Positions 35,532-44,744 of a DNA stretch of 62,611 nucleotides are shown here, one piece after another. Position numbers and translations under genes: made by a program. The notes beneath the pieces were generated by a model. It did no database searches. It worked only from the letters and a program-made list of their open reading frames with translations, and was not told the origin of the DNA. Position 1 is the first letter of the stretch, and each line of letters starts with the position of its first letter. The DNA comes from Bradyrhizobium sp. (GTDB lineage: Bacteria > Pseudomonadota > Alphaproteobacteria > Rhizobiales > Xanthobacteraceae): the NCBI RefSeq assembly GCF_004799405.1, contig NZ_SSMW01000009.1:1-62611 (forward strand), written 5' to 3'.

Positions 35532-35945
35532 CTAATCCTTCTTCTTCGGCTCGACCTTCTCGGTCGGGCCGCCGGCGTCGCGCCAGGCGGCAAAGCCGCC
35601 GGCGATATGCGCGACCGGCTTTAACCCCATGTCCTGCGCGGTTTTCGCCGCCAGCACCGAACGCAAGCCGCCGGCGCAATGAAAGATAAATTTCTTGTCG
35701 CTCTGGAAGATCGGCTTCGCATAGGGGCTCGCCGGATCGATCCAGAATTCCAGCATGCCGCGGGTGCAGGCGAACGCGCCCGGAATCCGGCCGTCACGCT
35801 CGATCTCGCGGGGATCGCGGATGTCGACGATCACGACGTTATCGTCCTTCGCGGCCTTGATGGCCTCGGCCGCGCTCAGCGTTTCGACCTCTTTGTCGGC
35901 TTCATCCATCAGTGCCTTGATGCCGTGGTGAATGGTCGGGGGCAT
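35532..35945 (-). CDS. Single-domain rhodanese-like protein
   Basis: 137 residues, one rhodanese domain: VVIVDIRDPREIERDGRIPGA and the active loop HCAGGLRS with Cys90. The six-residue loop points to sulfur transfer. A short N-terminal helix and a basic tail (EKVEPKKKD) flank the domain. It is 142 bases upstream of the sseA start and 58 bases below the VWA gene, so a shared transcript is possible. The intergenic DNA toward sseA holds small palindromes. Confidence 0.85.
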   Translation of the reverse strand: MPPTIHHGIKALMDEADKEVETLSAAEAIKAAKDDNVVIVDIRDPREIERDGRIPGAFACTRGMLEFWIDPASPYAKPIFQSDKKFIFHCAGGLRSVLAAKTAQDMGLKPVAHIAGGFAAWRDAGGPTEKVEPKKKD

Positions 35946-36003
35946 TTTTCCAGCCTTTCAGTTGCGCCATTCGAGGTGGTCCGACCCAAAATGACGACGT
36001 TAC

Positions 36004-37179
36004 CTAGCGCACCAGTTCCTTCATCGCGCCTTCAAGACCTTCGATCGTGATCGGAAACATGCGCTCCGAAAACAGCCGGCGGATGAGGGTGGTGGATTCC
36101 GAATAGTCCCAGTGCCGTTGCGCCACCGGATTGAGCCACACCGCGTGCGGATAGGTGCGGGTGACGCGCTCGAGCCAGACCGAGCCCGCCTCTTCGTTGA
36201 CATGCTCGACCGAACCGCCCGGCACCATGATCTCGTAGTGCGACATCGAGGCATCGCCGACGAACACCACCTTGTAATCATGCGGGTATTTGTGCAGCAC
36301 ATCCCAGGTCGGGGTGCGGTCGGTGAAGCGCCGCCGGTTCTGCTTCCAGACGCCCTCATAGAGGCAGTTGTGGAAGTAGAAATATTCCATGTGCTTGAAT
36401 TCGGTCTTGGCCGCCGAGAACAGTTCCTCGACCTGCTCGATATGCGAATCCATCGAGCCGCCGATGTCGAAGAACACCAGCACCTTGACCGCGTTGCGCC
36501 GCTCCGGGCGCATATGCACGTCGAGATAACCCTGATTGGCGGTTTGCCTGATGGTGGTGTCGAGGTCGAGTTCATCGGGGGCGCCGGTACGGGCGAATTT
36601 GCGCAACCGCCGCAACGCGATCTTGATGTTGCGGATGCCGAGTTCGACGTTGCCGTCGAGATCCTTGAACTCGCGGCGATCCCACACCTTTACCGCACGG
36701 AAATTGCGGTTCTTCTCCTGGCCGATACGGATGCCCTCGGGATTGTAGCCTTCGGCGCCGAACGGTGAGGTTCCCGCCGTGCCGATCCACTTGTTGCCGC
36801 CCTGGTGCCGGCCCTTCTGCTCTTTCAGCCGCTGACGCAGCGTCTCCATGAGCTTGTCCCAGCCCATCGCCTCGATCTGCTTCTTCTCTTCCTCGGTGAG
36901 ATATTTCTCCGCGAGCTTCTTCAGCCACTCGGCGGGAATGTCCGCCTTCTCCATGGCGTCGAGCAGGCTTTCCAGTCCCTTGAAGACGGTACCGAACACG
37001 CGGTCGAACTTGTCGAGATTACGCTCGTCCTTCACCAACGAGGCGCGGGACAGATAGTAGAAATTCTCCACCGTCTGCTCGGCGAGATCGGCGTTGAGCG
37101 CCTCCATCAGCGTCAGATATTCGCGCAAGGTCACCGGGACCTGAGCGTCGCGCAGCGATGTGAAGAATTGCAGAAACAT
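36004..37179 (-). CDS. CoxE-like VWA-domain protein
   Basis: 391 residues of the CoxE/VWA-containing family that works with MoxR-type AAA+ ATPases as a chaperone-like pair, for example in maturation of CO dehydrogenase. The N-terminal helical part (FTSLRDAQVPVTLREYLTLMEAL) is typical. The VWA domain begins near residue 230 with KVLVFFDIGGSMDSH; the metal-site motif is D-x-G-x-S (Asp238, Ser242) instead of the canonical D-x-S-x-S. VVFVGDASMS supplies the later acidic contact. ATG 37179 starts the conserved part. The partner MoxR gene is divergent, 231 bases away. Confidence 0.85.
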   Translation of the reverse strand: MFLQFFTSLRDAQVPVTLREYLTLMEALNADLAEQTVENFYYLSRASLVKDERNLDKFDRVFGTVFKGLESLLDAMEKADIPAEWLKKLAEKYLTEEEKKQIEAMGWDKLMETLRQRLKEQKGRHQGGNKWIGTAGTSPFGAEGYNPEGIRIGQEKNRNFRAVKVWDRREFKDLDGNVELGIRNIKIALRRLRKFARTGAPDELDLDTTIRQTANQGYLDVHMRPERRNAVKVLVFFDIGGSMDSHIEQVEELFSAAKTEFKHMEYFYFHNCLYEGVWKQNRRRFTDRTPTWDVLHKYPHDYKVVFVGDASMSHYEIMVPGGSVEHVNEEAGSVWLERVTRTYPHAVWLNPVAQRHWDYSESTTLIRRLFSERMFPITIEGLEGAMKELVR

Positions 37180-37410
37180 GATGTACAGTTTGCCATTGAG
37201 GAGGCTCCCGTCAAGGTCCCGTGACGCACGTCTGATGCCGCTTTGCCGGGTTGCTACCCGCAAAAGATCACCGGTCCGGCCTAGACCACCCCGTGAATTC
37301 AATTAAACTGGCCGGCGACCGCCGGGAAGGCGGTCGTTTCTTGTTTGCGGCATTCTCGTTCAAGCGGCGACATCCATTCCTGCAAGGAAAAACACAAGGC
37401 AAACTTTCCG

Positions 37411-38253
37411 ATGAAATTTACCGGTACCAAGGACTACGTCGCCACCGATGACCTCAAGATCGCCGTCAACGCCTCGATCGTGCTCGAGCGCCCGCTGCTG
37501 ATCAAGGGCGAGCCCGGCACTGGCAAGACCGTGCTGGCCGAGGAAGTCGCCAAGGCGATCGGCGCGCCGCTCCTGACCTGGCATATCAAATCCACCACCA
37601 AGGCCCAGCAAGGCCTCTACGAATACGATGCGGTGTCGCGGCTGCGCGACAGCCAGCTCGGCGACGCCAGGGTTTCCGACATCAGCAACTACATCAAGCG
37701 CGGCAAGCTGTGGGAAGCCTTCACCAACGAGAAACGCCCGGTGCTCTTGATCGACGAGATCGACAAGGCCGACATCGAGTTTCCAAACGACCTTCTGCTC
37801 GAACTCGACCGCATGGAATTCTTCGTTTACGAGACCGGCGAGAACATCAAGGCGAAACTGCGCCCGATCGTGATGATCACCTCCAACAACGAGAAGGAAT
37901 TGCCCGACGCGTTCCTGCGCCGGTGTTTTTTCCATTACATCAAGTTTCCCGACGTCGACACCATGAACCGGATCGTCGACGTGCATTTTCCCGGCATCAA
38001 GAAGCGCCTGGTCGAAGAAGCGTTGCGGATCTTCTTCGAGGTGCGCGAGGTGCCCGGCCTGAAGAAGAAGCCGTCGACGTCGGAGCTGTTGGACTGGCTC
38101 AAGCTTTTGCTGAACGAGGACATGACGCCGGAAATGCTGCGGGAGCGCGACCCGCGCAAACTGATCCCGCCGCTGCACGGCGCGCTATTGAAGAACGAGC
38201 AGGACGTACATCTGTTCGAGCGGCTGGCGTTCCTGAGCCGGCGAGAGGTGTGA
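37411..38253 (+). CDS. MoxR-family AAA+ ATPase
   Basis: 280 residues of the MoxR/CoxD type. Walker A is GEPGTGKT (33-40) and Walker B is LLIDEIDKAD; sensor 1 (IVMITSNNEKELPDAFLRRC) and the arginine finger within it are present. The small C-terminal helical domain ends with LFERLAFLSRREV. It is expected to remodel or load a cofactor into a client protein together with the divergent CoxE-like protein. No coxMSL genes are in view, so the client is unknown. ATG 37411 begins the conserved part. Confidence 0.9.
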   Translation: MKFTGTKDYVATDDLKIAVNASIVLERPLLIKGEPGTGKTVLAEEVAKAIGAPLLTWHIKSTTKAQQGLYEYDAVSRLRDSQLGDARVSDISNYIKRGKLWEAFTNEKRPVLLIDEIDKADIEFPNDLLLELDRMEFFVYETGENIKAKLRPIVMITSNNEKELPDAFLRRCFFHYIKFPDVDTMNRIVDVHFPGIKKRLVEEALRIFFEVREVPGLKKKPSTSELLDWLKLLLNEDMTPEMLRERDPRKLIPPLHGALLKNEQDVHLFERLAFLSRREV

Positions 38254-38288
38254 GTCGGGTTAGCCGAAATGTGAGAAGCCTCGGCGGA

Positions 38289-39548
38289 ATGGTTCAGCCA
38301 CAAGACGACATCGCACCAGTTCAAGACCGACCTGCCGCCTCCACCGGCAGCGATCGGATCTTGGGTGCGCTCGCCCGAACGACCGCAAGCGGGGAATTCA
38401 TCCCGGCCGTCGATGGACTGCGCTTCATCGCAATCGCCGCCGTGGTTTTGCATCACATCACCGCCGAATACATCAAGCTCAGTCAGCGATTCGGCGTTGT
38501 CGATCTGCCAAGGCAGTGGTGGGAAGTGTTCCCCCAGTCCCCATTCCTGACCATCGGCTATGCCGGCCATTTTGGCGTGCCGCTGTTTTTCGTGATCAGC
38601 GGCTTTATTTTGGCGCTACCATACGTGCGTAGCCACGATTTCGGCGCCGCTGCGCCGAACATCTGGTCGTACTACCTGCGCCGCATTGTCCGGCTCGATC
38701 CCCCTTACATCATCAGCCTGCTGGTAGCGTTCGCAGTTATCAGCTTCACAAATATCGGATGGCGCGTGTTTTTTCCGCACCTGTGGGCCAGCATGCTCTA
38801 TCTCCACGGCGCGATCTATGGCGAGGCGAGCTGGGTCAATGGCGTGGCCTGGTCGCTTGAGGTGGAGGTCCAGTTCTATGTTCTGGTCCCGTTGCTTTCG
38901 AAGTTTTTCGCGCTTCGGCCGATTTGGCTGCGCCGGATCACGCTGTTCGCGCTGATCCTCGGCTGGGCGTATGCCGTCGCGAACTCAATCATCTTCCAAC
39001 AGACTCCGGCGCTCTCCGTCAGCATCGTCGGCCATCTGCAGTTCTTCCTCGCGGGGTTCTTGCTAGCCGATCTCTATTCACACCACCGCATCATCCGCAG
39101 TCTGGCCGGCGACCTGCTGGCGCTCGCAAGCGCTGCCGCCATCTATTGGATACTGACGCACGACTATGGACTCTATTATCTGACTCCGATCCTGATCGCG
39201 GCCATGTATGTTGGCGTTTGCAGCGGACAAATCGGCTATCGAATCGTTACGCAGCGCTGGATCGTGACGATCGGCGGGATGTGCTATTCGATTTACCTCT
39301 ATCATTATCTCATCATCCACCTGTTCACGCCGCTTAGCGCCCGGCTGATGGACCGCACGCATGCTATCGGCCTCGAACTGCTACTGCAGGCTGTGGTCCT
39401 GATCCCGGCGATCCTGATCCTTTCGGCTTGCCTGTATCTCGGCGTTGAAAAGCCCTGCATGCAGATCAGCCGCTGGATCGGGAGGAAAACGCGAGGCGGT
39501 CAAGCGGCATCCGGCGCGATACCGCAGCCCGCGACGACGCCGTACTGA
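38289..39548 (+). CDS. Membrane acyltransferase (acyltransferase 3 / OafA type)
   Basis: 419 residues with about ten membrane helices. The N-terminal motif VDGLRFIAIAAVVLHH carries the conserved catalytic-type His, then VPLFFVISGFILALPYV, YYLRRIVRLDPPYI and NGVAWSLEVEVQFYVLVPLL follow, all typical of acyltransferase-3 enzymes that O-acylate polysaccharides or lipids. A GTG at 38250 overlapping the MoxR stop is an alternative start. The gene lies between moxR and a 43-base stretch copied from moxR's own 3' region, which suggests it arrived by insertion. Confidence 0.82.
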   Translation: MVQPQDDIAPVQDRPAASTGSDRILGALARTTASGEFIPAVDGLRFIAIAAVVLHHITAEYIKLSQRFGVVDLPRQWWEVFPQSPFLTIGYAGHFGVPLFFVISGFILALPYVRSHDFGAAAPNIWSYYLRRIVRLDPPYIISLLVAFAVISFTNIGWRVFFPHLWASMLYLHGAIYGEASWVNGVAWSLEVEVQFYVLVPLLSKFFALRPIWLRRITLFALILGWAYAVANSIIFQQTPALSVSIVGHLQFFLAGFLLADLYSHHRIIRSLAGDLLALASAAAIYWILTHDYGLYYLTPILIAAMYVGVCSGQIGYRIVTQRWIVTIGGMCYSIYLYHYLIIHLFTPLSARLMDRTHAIGLELLLQAVVLIPAILILSACLYLGVEKPCMQISRWIGRKTRGGQAASGAIPQPATTPY

Positions 39549-39551
39549 CGG

Positions 39552-39594
39552 CGGAGTTCATGGACCGGCTCAAGCTTTTGCCGAACGAGGACAT
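39552..39594 (+). repeat. Partial copy of the moxR 3' region
   Basis: 43 bases here match 38081-38123 inside moxR at 38 positions, including 22 of 23 over the core beginning AAGCTTTTG. In the same reading register it would encode EFMDRLKLLPNEDI against ELLDWLKLLLNED in MoxR. It sits just after the acyltransferase stop, so it is probably the scar of a duplication or of recombination with another moxR copy. Confidence 0.65.
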
Positions 39595-39596
39595 CA

Positions 39597-40355
39597 TCAG
39601 TTCAGGGGCGCAAGCGCATTCCTGAGCAGTTCGCTGGATATCTGCATCAAGCCGGCAAACGGCTGGCTCAAATCCGCGATCAGGAACAGGCCGCTCGATA
39701 CCGACAGCGCAAAGACCAGCAAGGCGGTCACGACGACCGCGCCCGGCTCGACGAACAGGCTGAAGCTTGTGAAGATCACCGTCAGCCAGAAGATCAAAAT
39801 CAGCAGAAACGGCGTCATGATCGGGGTGTCGGAATCGGCGAACAACAGCAGCCGCGCATGCGCGATGTCGGCGCTCGCCTCCACGATGCGGGGCTTGAGC
39901 TCCCGCTGCGCGTCGTTATCAGGCGACAGCATCTCGATCGCATGGTGGAGCTGCTCGGCAACCGAGTTCGCAGAAAACGCGGTGCTCGGTGACGACGATG
40001 TCGTCTTCTCGCGCCATATCCGGTCCATCGCGGCGGGAACGGCCTGCCGCATCAGCTTGCGGACGCCGACCGCCTCCGGCCCATACTGCGCGAGCAACCG
40101 ATCGGCCAGCACGATATTGGCGGCCAGTTGCCTGAAGTGCGCATCCTGCTGGTCATAGGAGTTCTTGGCGGAGGCAATCATCAAGCTGATGACCACCGCC
40201 GCCAGCGTTGCCAGCAGGCCGGCGCCGAGCCTGATGACTTCCTTGGTATCGCCGGAGAGGTGAAACGCGGGCAATCGGGCACGCAGCGTCATGCCGAGCA
40301 CGACACCGGCCGCGATCGATGCAAACGAGATCAGAAAAATCCACCCGGATGTCAC
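39597..40355 (-). CDS. DUF4239 membrane protein
   Basis: 252 residues, four predicted membrane helices in two pairs: GWIFLISFASIAAGVVLGM, LGAGLLATLAAVVISLMIA, TPFLLILIFWLTVIFTSFSLF and VVVTALLVFALSVSSGLFLI. The charged central loop contains SYDQQDAHFRQLAANIVLADRLLAQYG. This is the bestrophin-like DUF4239 layout; channel activity is suggested for relatives but not established. GTG start 7 bases after the GMC oxidoreductase stop, last gene of that operon. Confidence 0.8.
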   Translation of the reverse strand: MTSGWIFLISFASIAAGVVLGMTLRARLPAFHLSGDTKEVIRLGAGLLATLAAVVISLMIASAKNSYDQQDAHFRQLAANIVLADRLLAQYGPEAVGVRKLMRQAVPAAMDRIWREKTTSSSPSTAFSANSVAEQLHHAIEMLSPDNDAQRELKPRIVEASADIAHARLLLFADSDTPIMTPFLLILIFWLTVIFTSFSLFVEPGAVVVTALLVFALSVSSGLFLIADLSQPFAGLMQISSELLRNALAPLN

Positions 40356-40362
40356 GGCACCC

Positions 40363-41985
40363 TCAATTGGCCGGCGCGTTGCGGCCGCGGATTAGATCGG
40401 AAGCCTTGTCGGCAATCATCAAGGTGGACGCATTGAGATTGGCCGAGATCATCCGCGGCATGATCGACGCATCGATCACGCGGAGGTTCTGCAGCCCGTG
40501 CACCCGCAGCTGGTCGTCGACCACCGCCCATGAACTGCCGGCCGGCCCCATGCGGCAGGTGCATCCGGGATGGAAGGTCGTGGTGCCGCGCTGGGTTGCC
40601 GCAGCAAGAAACTCGTCGTCGGATTGCACACCGGGCCCCGGAAAATCCTCATAGGCGTAATAGGGAGCAAGCGGCGCGGATGCCAATAGCCGCCGCGCCA
40701 GCTTCATGCCGGCCACCACGGTGCGCCGGTCGAGCTCCTCGGCCAGATAGTTGGTTTGAATGATCGGCGGCTCGAACGGATCGGCGGAACGGGCCCGGAC
40801 ATAGCCACGGCTTTCAGGCCGCTGCTGCCAGGACGCCACCGTCATGCCGGGCTGGTCCTCGAGCTGGCCCTGCACGCCTTCCTTGTAGCTCGCCGGCGTG
40901 AACGTCAATTGCAGGTCGGAGCTCTCGGTGGTCACGCCGGAGTGCCAGAAGCAGTAGACCATGGTCGGCGACAGCGAGAGCAGGCCGCGCCGGGTGGTGG
41001 CCCATTTGAGCGCCTCCAGCACCAGGCCGAGACCTTGCCTGCGCTCGTTGATGGTCCTGATGTTCTTGACGCGGGCGACCGAGCGCGGTGCGTAGTGATC
41101 CTGCAACCCCTCGCCGACGCCGGCCAGCGCGTGGCGCACCTCGATGCCGAGCGATTGCAGCAACGCCGGAGGTCCGACGCCGGACAATTGCAGCAGTTGC
41201 GGGGAGTTATAGGTGCCGCCGGCGAGGATCACTTCCTTGTTGGCGCGCACCTCGGTGACCGCGCCGCCCTTGCCGCCCCTGGCATAGCGCACACCGATCG
41301 CGCGCTTGCCCTCGAACATGATTCCGGTCGCATGCGCATGGGTCCGTACATGGACATTCGGCCGTTTCATCGCCGGATGCAGGAAAGCGGTCGCCGCGCT
41401 GACCCGCAGGCCATTTTTGATGGTGCGCTGGGCGTAGGACACACCCTCCTGGATGGCGCCGTTGTAATCCGGGTTGCGCGGAATCCCCAGGCTCATCGCG
41501 CCGGCCATGAAGGCTTCGCAGAGCGGATCCCGCCATTCCATGGTGGTGACGGTCAGGGCGCCGTCGCGCCCGCGAAACTCGTCGTCGCCCTCGCCGATCC
41601 GCCGCTCGATCCGCTTGAAATACGGCAGCACGTCCGGATAGCCCCAGCCGCGATTGCCGACTTGCGCCCAAGTGTCGAAATCCTGGCGCTGGCCGCGATT
41701 GTAGATGTGACCGTTGATCGAGGAGGATCCGCCGAGCGTCTTGCCGCGCGGCGCATAGATGCTGCGGCCGCCGGTATATGGTCCCGGTTCCTGCTGATAG
41801 GCCCAGTTGATGCTCTTCATGTGAAAGGTCTTGATGAAGCCGGCCGGCAGATGGATGTAGGGATGCCAGTCGCGGGGACCTGCCTCGAGCACGCAGATGC
41901 TGGTGCCAGCGTCTTCGCTCAGCCGGTTGGCGAGCACGCTTCCGGCGGAGCCCGCGCCGATGATGACATAGTCGAATGTATCCAT
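40363..41985 (-). CDS. GMC-family FAD oxidoreductase (choline dehydrogenase-like)
   Basis: 540-residue flavoprotein. The FAD-binding motif is VIIGAGSAGSVLANRLSE with GxGxxG at 9-14, the ribose acid lies in CVLEAGP, and the two PROSITE GMC blocks are PRGKTLGGSSSINGHIYNRG and GGTYNSPQLLQLSGVGP. The catalytic His472 is in FHPGCTCRMG, with a conserved Asn (about 516, SANLNAS). It oxidises an alcohol to an aldehyde; choline, polyethylene glycol or other alcohols are possible, and the neighbours (SMP-30, GNAT) do not settle it. Third gene of a four-gene operon. Confidence 0.9.
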   Translation of the reverse strand: MDTFDYVIIGAGSAGSVLANRLSEDAGTSICVLEAGPRDWHPYIHLPAGFIKTFHMKSINWAYQQEPGPYTGGRSIYAPRGKTLGGSSSINGHIYNRGQRQDFDTWAQVGNRGWGYPDVLPYFKRIERRIGEGDDEFRGRDGALTVTTMEWRDPLCEAFMAGAMSLGIPRNPDYNGAIQEGVSYAQRTIKNGLRVSAATAFLHPAMKRPNVHVRTHAHATGIMFEGKRAIGVRYARGGKGGAVTEVRANKEVILAGGTYNSPQLLQLSGVGPPALLQSLGIEVRHALAGVGEGLQDHYAPRSVARVKNIRTINERRQGLGLVLEALKWATTRRGLLSLSPTMVYCFWHSGVTTESSDLQLTFTPASYKEGVQGQLEDQPGMTVASWQQRPESRGYVRARSADPFEPPIIQTNYLAEELDRRTVVAGMKLARRLLASAPLAPYYAYEDFPGPGVQSDDEFLAAATQRGTTTFHPGCTCRMGPAGSSWAVVDDQLRVHGLQNLRVIDASIMPRMISANLNASTLMIADKASDLIRGRNAPAN

Positions 41986-42006
41986 GAGTTTTGGTTCGTC
42001 GGTACG

Positions 42007-42600
42007 CTACCGCGCCTTCTCGTTCAATTGATAGCTCAGATGCGCTTTCGCCGTCGGCCATTCGCTGGCGATGATGCTGAAGACCACGGTGTCGCGCAGC
42101 GTGCCGTTCGGCGCAATCTGATGGTTGCGCAGAATGCCATCCTGCTTGGCGCCGAGCCGTTCGATGCCGCGCCGGCTCTGGTGGTTGAAAAAATGCGTGC
42201 GGAATTCAACCGCGATGCAATCGAGCTTTTCGAACGCATGCGTCAGCAGCAGCAGCTTGCACTGGGTATTGAGGGCACTGCGCTGGACGCGTTTGGCGTA
42301 CCAGGTCGACCCGATCTCGACGCGCCGGTTCGGCGCATCGACGTTCATGTAGGTCGTCATGCCCGCGATCTGGCCGCTGGAATCGAACACCGTCCAGGGC
42401 AGCATGGCGCCCGAGGCCTGCAGGCCGAGCCGGCGGTCGATCTCCTTGGCCATGTCCTCGGGCCTTGGAATGAAAGTGTACCAGAGCTTCCACAACTCGC
42501 CGTCCTTTACGGCTTCGATCAGCCCGTCGCGATGCTGCTGCGACAAGGGCTCGAGCCGCGCATGCGGACCGCTGAGCGAAACCGGTTCAAGCCAGGGCAT
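42007..42600 (-). CDS. GNAT-family N-acetyltransferase (RimJ/RimL-like)
   Basis: 197 residues of the GNAT fold: VSLSGPHARLEPLSQQH, WTVFDSSGQIAGMTTYMNV, RVEIGSTWYAKRVQRSALNTQCKLLLLTHAFE and FFNHQSRRGIERLGAKQDGILR. The acetyl-CoA pyrophosphate loop (usually Q/RxxGxG/A) reads RVQRSALN, so the second Gly is replaced by Ala, as in many RimL-like proteins. The substrate is unknown. It lies 13 bases after the SMP-30 gene and 21 bases before the GMC gene. Confidence 0.82.
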   Translation of the reverse strand: MPWLEPVSLSGPHARLEPLSQQHRDGLIEAVKDGELWKLWYTFIPRPEDMAKEIDRRLGLQASGAMLPWTVFDSSGQIAGMTTYMNVDAPNRRVEIGSTWYAKRVQRSALNTQCKLLLLTHAFEKLDCIAVEFRTHFFNHQSRRGIERLGAKQDGILRNHQIAPNGTLRDTVVFSIIASEWPTAKAHLSYQLNEKAR

Positions 42601-42613
42601 CGATCACTCCCGC

Positions 42614-43543
42614 TTACTTGTTCAGGAAATTCAACGGCAGGCCGGGACGAGCCCAGTCCATCGCGATCAGTTCGCCCCTGCCGGACAGCGTGATGTAGGC
42701 GGTCTTGAGATCGGGCCCGCCAAAGGCGATGTTGGTGGTGACGCGGTCGCCGGTCGGCACCTGCTCGACGATGGCGCCGTCCGGCGCGATCACCGAGATG
42801 CAGCCCGAAATCAATGTCGCCACGCAGACATTGCCGCCGGCTTCCACCGCGAGCGAATCGAACATCTGGTAGCCGCCGAGGCCCGCGATCGGCTTGCCGC
42901 GTTCGCCGCGATAGATCACGTCGCGCGGCTTGACCTCACCGGGCGCCGAGAGGTCGAACGCCCACAGCCGCGCCGTCGGCGTCTCCGCGACATAGACCGT
43001 ATTTTCGTCGGGCGACAGTCCGATGCCGTTGGCGGGCATCATGCCGAACACGCCTTCGACGATCTCCTTCATGCCGGGCTTGATATAGTAGAACGCGCCG
43101 AGATCCATGTCGCGGGCGCGGCGCTTGCCGAGATCCGTGAACCACAGACCGCCGTGCCGGTCGAACACCAGGTCGTTCGGCCCCTTCAGCGGATGCTCGC
43201 CGCATTTGTCAAACAGGGTTTCGACCTTGCCCGATGCGAGATCGACGCGCTGGATCGAGCCGCCGATGTACTCGGCGGCCGACGGCGCGCCCGGCATCAT
43301 GGTGCCGCGCGACGGAAGCCAGCCAAAGCCGCCATTGTTGCAGATATAGCATTTGCCGTCGGGACCGATCGCAGCGCCATTGGGGCCGCCCGGAATTTCC
43401 GCAACCGCCTGCTTGCGTCCGTCGGGCCATACCCGGGTCAACCGCCGGCCGCGGATTTCGACCAGCACCACCGACCCGTCCGGCATTACCAACGGACCTT
43501 CCGGAAATTCCAGACCGGTGGCGAGAACGCGAACGTTGGACAT
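42614..43543 (-). CDS. SMP-30/gluconolactonase-type beta-propeller
   Basis: 309 residues of the SMP-30/LRE family: FPEGPLVMPDGSVVLVEI provides the metal-binding Glu, GGPNGAAIGPDGKCYICNNGG and LKGPNDLVFDRHGGLWFTDLG supply the Asn and Asp ligands, and NGIGLSPDENTVYVAET is the classical motif. It probably hydrolyses a lactone with a divalent metal. ATG 43543 has GGGAGGA just upstream. It is the first gene of the operon with GNAT, GMC oxidoreductase and DUF4239, so the lactone may be formed downstream of the GMC reaction. Confidence 0.9.
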   Translation of the reverse strand: MSNVRVLATGLEFPEGPLVMPDGSVVLVEIRGRRLTRVWPDGRKQAVAEIPGGPNGAAIGPDGKCYICNNGGFGWLPSRGTMMPGAPSAAEYIGGSIQRVDLASGKVETLFDKCGEHPLKGPNDLVFDRHGGLWFTDLGKRRARDMDLGAFYYIKPGMKEIVEGVFGMMPANGIGLSPDENTVYVAETPTARLWAFDLSAPGEVKPRDVIYRGERGKPIAGLGGYQMFDSLAVEAGGNVCVATLISGCISVIAPDGAIVEQVPTGDRVTTNIAFGGPDLKTAYITLSGRGELIAMDWARPGLPLNFLNK

Positions 43544-43759
43544 GAAATCCTCCCGGCCTTTTATAGCTGCGAGGCGGAGTCCAGGCTCATCCCGCACAGG
43601 CAACGATTTCGTTGCGTCATGTTATGGCAAAGTCGATCCCGCTTGCCAAGCAATCGCCGGACTACCGGGCTGCGCAAGCCAGCCTTGCGGGGCGGGATGG
43701 CGCTTCCGTTCGACGCGTTTTCTTAACGCCAACCGGTATTCGCTTCGCTCGAAAACGCT

Positions 43760-44593
43760 TTAGTCCTTGACCGGCACCCAGATCTCAAGACCGCCATTGC
43801 CGGTGAGCGGATCGAAATTTGCGTCATAACGCTCGAAGTTGGGTGCATCGGCGACTTTCAAGCCAGACGCCGGCAGCCAGTGATTCCAGATCGTGTTGAT
43901 GGTGCGGCGGATCGTGGAGATGTGCTTAGCATGGGTGAAGACCGCGTATTTCGCTTCGGGAATCCGCACCGTGGAGAATTCGCGCCGCAGGTCGGAAAAG
44001 TCGGAGACTTCGACGCCGGCGATGTAGTCGTAATTTCCGGCGTCATCGCCGTTGCAGCAAACGCCGTACGCGACCTGCCCGATCCGGCCAGGAATATTCT
44101 GGACCGATTGATTGAAGCGCTGCCACTGGCCGGGGATAACGGCGCTGGTTTCCCAGGTGTAACGCTCGCCAAGTCCGGCTATGAGCAGCGGCTTGCTGGT
44201 TTCAAAGCGGGGCGCCCGAAGGCCGTCGAGTGCTGTCGAGTCCATGACGATCGGTTCCTGAAGCTTGAGATGATCGAGACGCGCGGCCGCGCGGACAGCT
44301 TCGGGCGTGACCCCGAAATGGTCGCGGAACGCGCGGGTGAATGCTTCGTGAGAGCCGTAGTCCGCGTCCAGCGCGAGAGCGAGGATGTCGGGCGCACCGC
44401 TTGCGAGCGCCCGCGCCGCCTCGCTGAGCCGCCGGGCGCGGACGTAACGCATGACCGACAGTCCCGTCGCAGCCGCGAACGCCCTCACCATGTGGAAACG
44501 CGAAACTCCGCCGACGCTTGCGATCTCGTCGAGCGTCAAGGCGTCGGCAAGGTGGCTTTCGATAAACCAGAGCGCTTTCTGGGCTGGGTTCAT
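43760..44593 (-). CDS. AraC-family regulator with GyrI-like effector domain
   Basis: 277 residues. The N-terminal two-helix-turn-helix AraC domain (about 8-105: LTLDEIASVGGVSRFHMVRAFAAATGLSVMRYVRARRLSEAARAL and SHEAFTRAFRDHFGVTPEAVR) is followed by a GyrI-like/BacT ligand domain (about 120-277: FETSKPLLIAGLGERYTW, GVCCNGDDAGNYDYIAGVEV, YAVFTHAKHIS, NFERYDANFDPLTG, LEIWVPVK). This is the Rob/SoxS-with-GyrI arrangement that senses hydrophobic compounds. It is transcribed in the same direction as the SMP-30 operon, 216 bases upstream, and is a candidate regulator of it. Confidence 0.88.
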   Translation of the reverse strand: MNPAQKALWFIESHLADALTLDEIASVGGVSRFHMVRAFAAATGLSVMRYVRARRLSEAARALASGAPDILALALDADYGSHEAFTRAFRDHFGVTPEAVRAAARLDHLKLQEPIVMDSTALDGLRAPRFETSKPLLIAGLGERYTWETSAVIPGQWQRFNQSVQNIPGRIGQVAYGVCCNGDDAGNYDYIAGVEVSDFSDLRREFSTVRIPEAKYAVFTHAKHISTIRRTINTIWNHWLPASGLKVADAPNFERYDANFDPLTGNGGLEIWVPVKD

Positions 44594-44744
44594 GGGCAGT
44601 GGCCTTCATTCGAAGCGCGGGCACCATAATCGCTTTGCGCCTGCTTCGCTTGACAGTCCTTGCTGTGGTCACGACCGGCTTCGGACAAGCGTTCACGCTC
44701 CCGCGGCGCGAGGCGTCCGAGTTTTGCCAGTAACCTTCTGCCCA

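Noticed and set aside
40756..42693. A 645-codon open frame on the plus strand
   Set aside because: Antisense to the GMC oxidoreductase and GNAT genes, both with clear family motifs; no domain in the translation.
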